64,000 bases of DNA from positions 239,667 to 303,666 of the forward strand of contig NZ_DJJS01000003.1 of assembly GCF_002434265.1 (NCBI RefSeq). The letters run 5' to 3'. Positions 61,915-64,000 of this stretch are shown here, piece by piece (position 1 is the first letter of the stretch; every line of letters begins with the position of its first letter). The notes beneath the pieces were generated by a model, which saw only the letters and a program-made list of their open reading frames with translations, was not told the origin of the DNA and did not search any database. The DNA is from Pseudomonas sp. UBA6562 (GTDB taxonomy: Bacteria > Pseudomonadota > Gammaproteobacteria > Pseudomonadales > Pseudomonadaceae). A program made the translations under genes and the position numbers.

Positions 61915-62241
61915 ATGAGCGACAACCATTCGAACGAGAAGAACGTCAAAGGCATCGAGCGCTTCGCTTCGCTGGCAGGCGGTGTGGTGATGATCGGCCG
62001 CGGCCTGAGCAAAGGCGGCTTCGTCGGCCTGGTTCACGTGGCCGTAGGCGGTCTGGCCCTGGCACGTGGCGTCAAAGGCCACTGCGCGGCCAAGAGCTTT
62101 TTCGAAGAACACCGTTCCGAGTACGACCGCCTGCGTTCGGGCCTTGAACACGACAGCGCCGAACTGGTGAAGCTCAAGGCCAGCGCCGATGCCGCCACGC
62201 GTGGCGTGAGCGTGACGGGTAAGGATCCGATCACGGGCTAA
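61915..62241 (+). CDS. DUF2892-like (YgaP-type) membrane protein
   Basis: 108 residues from the ATG at 61915 (MSDNHSNEKNVKGIERFASL). A Gly-rich membrane stretch (LAGGVVMIGRGLSKGGFVGLVHVAVGG, two short helices) is followed by a charged coil with FFEEHRSEYDRLRSG. This is the DUF2892/inner-membrane YgaP-tail pattern without the rhodanese part. Function unknown. An AGGAGA site lies before the ATG. Ends at a hairpin 62262-62280. Confidence 0.72.
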   Translation: MSDNHSNEKNVKGIERFASLAGGVVMIGRGLSKGGFVGLVHVAVGGLALARGVKGHCAAKSFFEEHRSEYDRLRSGLEHDSAELVKLKASADAATRGVSVTGKDPITG

Positions 62242-62261
62242 GCGTCCGCGATGGACGATCA

Positions 62262-62280
62262 GGGGCGCGATGAGCGCCCC
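62262..62280 (+). terminator. Terminator after the DUF2892 gene
   Basis: ggggcgc / gcgcccc, 7-bp stem with a 5-base loop, followed by GATTTGTT on the plus strand. Twenty bases past the stop codon. Confidence 0.75.
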
Positions 62281-62409
62281 GATTTGTTCATGTGCGAGAA
62301 AAGCCTGTGACAGTCGGGCTACGACGTCACAGGGGTGGATTTCGTGGTTGCAGCACTAAGTCCGCTTTGCGGCCCATCGCGCCGGATCAGCTTGCCGGAC
62401 CGGCCGCCC

Positions 62410-63606
62410 TCACAAGCGCAGCAATTTCGTTCTCAACACGTCCGATTCCTTACCCAACACACTTTCGCTCAACTGCACGAACGCTTGCGTATCCACGCCG
62501 GGCAAGCGCATCAAGGCGCGCGTCACATCGTCGAGCGAGCGCTTGTCCTGGGTGTGGATGCGGATCTCCGTGTCCAACGCCTGCAACAGCAGCACGCCAC
62601 GGGCGATCTGTGCGGGCGATGCTTGCGCAGCACGTAGTGTGCTTACCCCCTCGGCCTGTTTTTGCCGGCGTGCGAGCAGCGCGCGGTCGCGGTCGTCGCT
62701 CAGGCCACCGGCGCGGCGCAGCAGTTCGCTGGCGTAGTACTCGGTCAAACTTTTGCCCAGCCAATCGCTGCGCTCGCGGCCACGCACCTGCGCGAACACC
62801 TGCACCAACTCGCGCAGCAACGGGCTGGTGCCGCTGTCGTTGACCAGCGCTTGATCGCTGTGCAGGAAGATCGATTGGTGAGCGCTTTGCGCGCCCCGCT
62901 CCAGTCCATCGCGGGCGCCGACCACCAGCAACTTGCCGGGCGTACGCGGGAAAATCGCTTGCAGGTGCGGCCAGACGAAGGTCAGCAGGGTCAGGGTGTC
63001 CATCCGGCGCATGCCCTGCCCCTGCGGCGCGGCGACGGTGACTTCGGTCTCGCCCAGGCGCGTGCGGCGGCTGCCGAGGTTGCCTGCCAGCATCCATCCG
63101 GTGGGGCGGTCGAACAGCCGGGACACGTCGTCGATTCGAAACTTCCGCTTGCCGATACGCGGCCAGGCGGTCTCGATGCCCTTCCAGCCTTGCGGCAGGG
63201 CCACGCTCAGGCGTGCCACCAGCTCGGTGCCGTCCTGCTGGTCTAGGCGGGCCGGCGGCACCAACTGCTCGCCGCGAAACAGCGCCCAGTGCGCGGTGAT
63301 GTGGCTTTGCCCGGCCTGAGCCAGGCGCACGCGGTAGTCGAGCTGGCTCTTGCCGGACGCGGGACGCCAAACACCGCGCCCTTCCTGGCGCGACCACTGG
63401 CCGTCGGCCTTGAAGTCGCTATAGGCATCGCCTTGGCCGAGGTCGAAGTCCAGGCTGCGCACGGCGCTGCCTTCGGCGAGGCGTATCTGGACTTCGGCCT
63501 GACCGGTGTGCGGCAGCAAACGCACGTGGTAGTCGAGGTCGACCTTCTTGGCGAAGGCGCAGGGGCTCATCACGATCAACAACCACAGCAACAAGCGACC
63601 AGCCAT
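62410..63606 (-). CDS. Secreted M1/M61-like protein lacking the zinc motif
   Basis: 398 residues from the ATG at 63606. Signal peptide MAGRLLLWLLIVMSPCAFA, cleaved before KKVDLDYHVRLL. Residues 20-200 are beta-rich like the N-domain of M1/M61 aminopeptidases (DYHVRLLPHTGQAEVQIRLA). In the place of HExxH the protein has LLRELVQVFAQ, followed by DWLGKSLTEYYASELLRRAG, which resembles the third-ligand helix (WLxEGxAEYY) with its ligand changed. So the fold seems kept and the metal site lost: a likely pseudoenzyme. Family call is by eye; the periplasmic partner is unknown. Confidence 0.7.
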   Translation of the reverse strand: MAGRLLLWLLIVMSPCAFAKKVDLDYHVRLLPHTGQAEVQIRLAEGSAVRSLDFDLGQGDAYSDFKADGQWSRQEGRGVWRPASGKSQLDYRVRLAQAGQSHITAHWALFRGEQLVPPARLDQQDGTELVARLSVALPQGWKGIETAWPRIGKRKFRIDDVSRLFDRPTGWMLAGNLGSRRTRLGETEVTVAAPQGQGMRRMDTLTLLTFVWPHLQAIFPRTPGKLLVVGARDGLERGAQSAHQSIFLHSDQALVNDSGTSPLLRELVQVFAQVRGRERSDWLGKSLTEYYASELLRRAGGLSDDRDRALLARRQKQAEGVSTLRAAQASPAQIARGVLLLQALDTEIRIHTQDKRSLDDVTRALMRLPGVDTQAFVQLSESVLGKESDVLRTKLLRL

Positions 63607-64000
63607 GCGGACATTCCTTGGGCGGTAGTACGAAAAGGTCTGCGTGAGGGTGAGACACTGCGAGCAACGGATCGGTGCAAACCGCGACCTCCCATGCAAT
63701 GCCCGATGAAGCCTGTGTCGTTCGTCGGCCGCTCAGCCAATGTGAAAGATCGAAGGCGCGTTCTGGCCACCAGCCGCTCGTTGAGCATATGCCTGGCCTG
63801 AAAATCTGATGCAGCTTGTGCCGGCCGCAGGCCTCTCAGCCGGCGCGAAGAATCAGATGGTCTTCCCAGTCTTCTTCATTCATCGCCTGCTCGCAGAGCA
63901 TGCGCTGGCCTGGAAACCTGATGAAGCTTGTGCCGGCCACGGGCCTCTCAGCCGGCGCGAAAAATCAAATGGTCTTCCTAGTCGTCTTCGTCCACCGCCT
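63607..64000. repeat. Two tandem 112-base repeat units reaching the window edge
   Basis: 63794-63888 and 63906-64000 are near-identical with period 112 (tggcctgaaaatctgatg versus tggcctggaaacctgatg). On the minus strand each encodes the same tail, EDHLI-x-RAG and a stop: in unit 1 preceded by MNEEDW, in unit 2 by VDEDD and a stop. This looks like a repeated 3' gene end; the parent gene should lie just beyond the window. The 190 bases before it (63607-63793) hold only the promoter of the previous gene. Confidence 0.7.

Overview
The window reads as chromosomal DNA of a fluorescent Pseudomonas, most likely the P. putida group. The evidence is the gene content and order (bkdR/bkdA1A2B-lpdV; alaS-lysC-csrA-tRNA-Ser-tRNA-Arg; the ast/aru arginine succinyltransferase operon beside argR, the aot transporter genes and acs; phhR/phhAB; amrZ), strong G/C preference at third codon positions, and REP-type palindromes. 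This assignment is inferred by reading; no search was run. The left edge cuts a minus-strand MFS gene, and the right edge cuts something on the minus strand whose 3' end is duplicated.

Layout. 0-7 kb: branched-chain keto acid dehydrogenase operon with its divergent Lrp-type activator BkdR. 7-11 kb: small conserved protein, GNAT acetyltransferase, SBF-type transporter, MFS exporter. 11-13.5 kb: stress cluster (ferritin-like DUF892 protein, manganese catalase, DUF421 membrane protein with an added zinc ribbon). 14.1-17.8 kb: an A/T-richer accessory patch of four genes ending beside tRNA-Arg(CCT). It holds a 2OG-Fe(II) oxygenase translationally coupled to a hydrophobic protein of unknown function, followed by two tandem paralogous membrane proteins. 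18-21 kb: phnN, amrZ, mgtE. 21-26 kb: three tRNA-Arg(ACG) in 148-bp direct repeats, tRNA-Ser(GCT), csrA/rsmA, lysC, alaS. 26-38.5 kb: arginine catabolism (aruC-F-G, astD, astB, a small His-rich protein, astE), regulator argR, and arginine/ornithine ABC transporter aotJQMP. 39-41 kb: acsA. 41.5-45 kb: DUF2790 protein, phhR, phhA, phhB. 45-50 kb: TonB receptor, tRNA-Ser(GGA), crotonase, CorA-like channel, glutamine amidotransferase. 51-64 kb: cytochrome c, RraB-like protein, LTA-synthase-like sulfatase, ZIP transporter, a three-gene operon with a class II amidotransferase, oligopeptidase B, HNH protein, DUF2892 protein and an M1/M61-like protein without its metal site.

Much of the core is amino acid catabolism feeding acetyl-CoA and succinate: Val/Leu/Ile (bkd), Arg/Orn (ast plus aot), Phe/Tyr (phh) and acetate (acs). 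Sequence signals suggest shared control. Perfect Crc/Hfq CA motifs (AANAAYAA) lie just upstream of bkdA1, phhA and acs. ArgR-like half-sites lie upstream of both aruC and aotJ. Two PhhR-like boxes lie in the phhR-phhA gap. The patch at 14.1-17.8 kb is the best candidate for an undescribed system.
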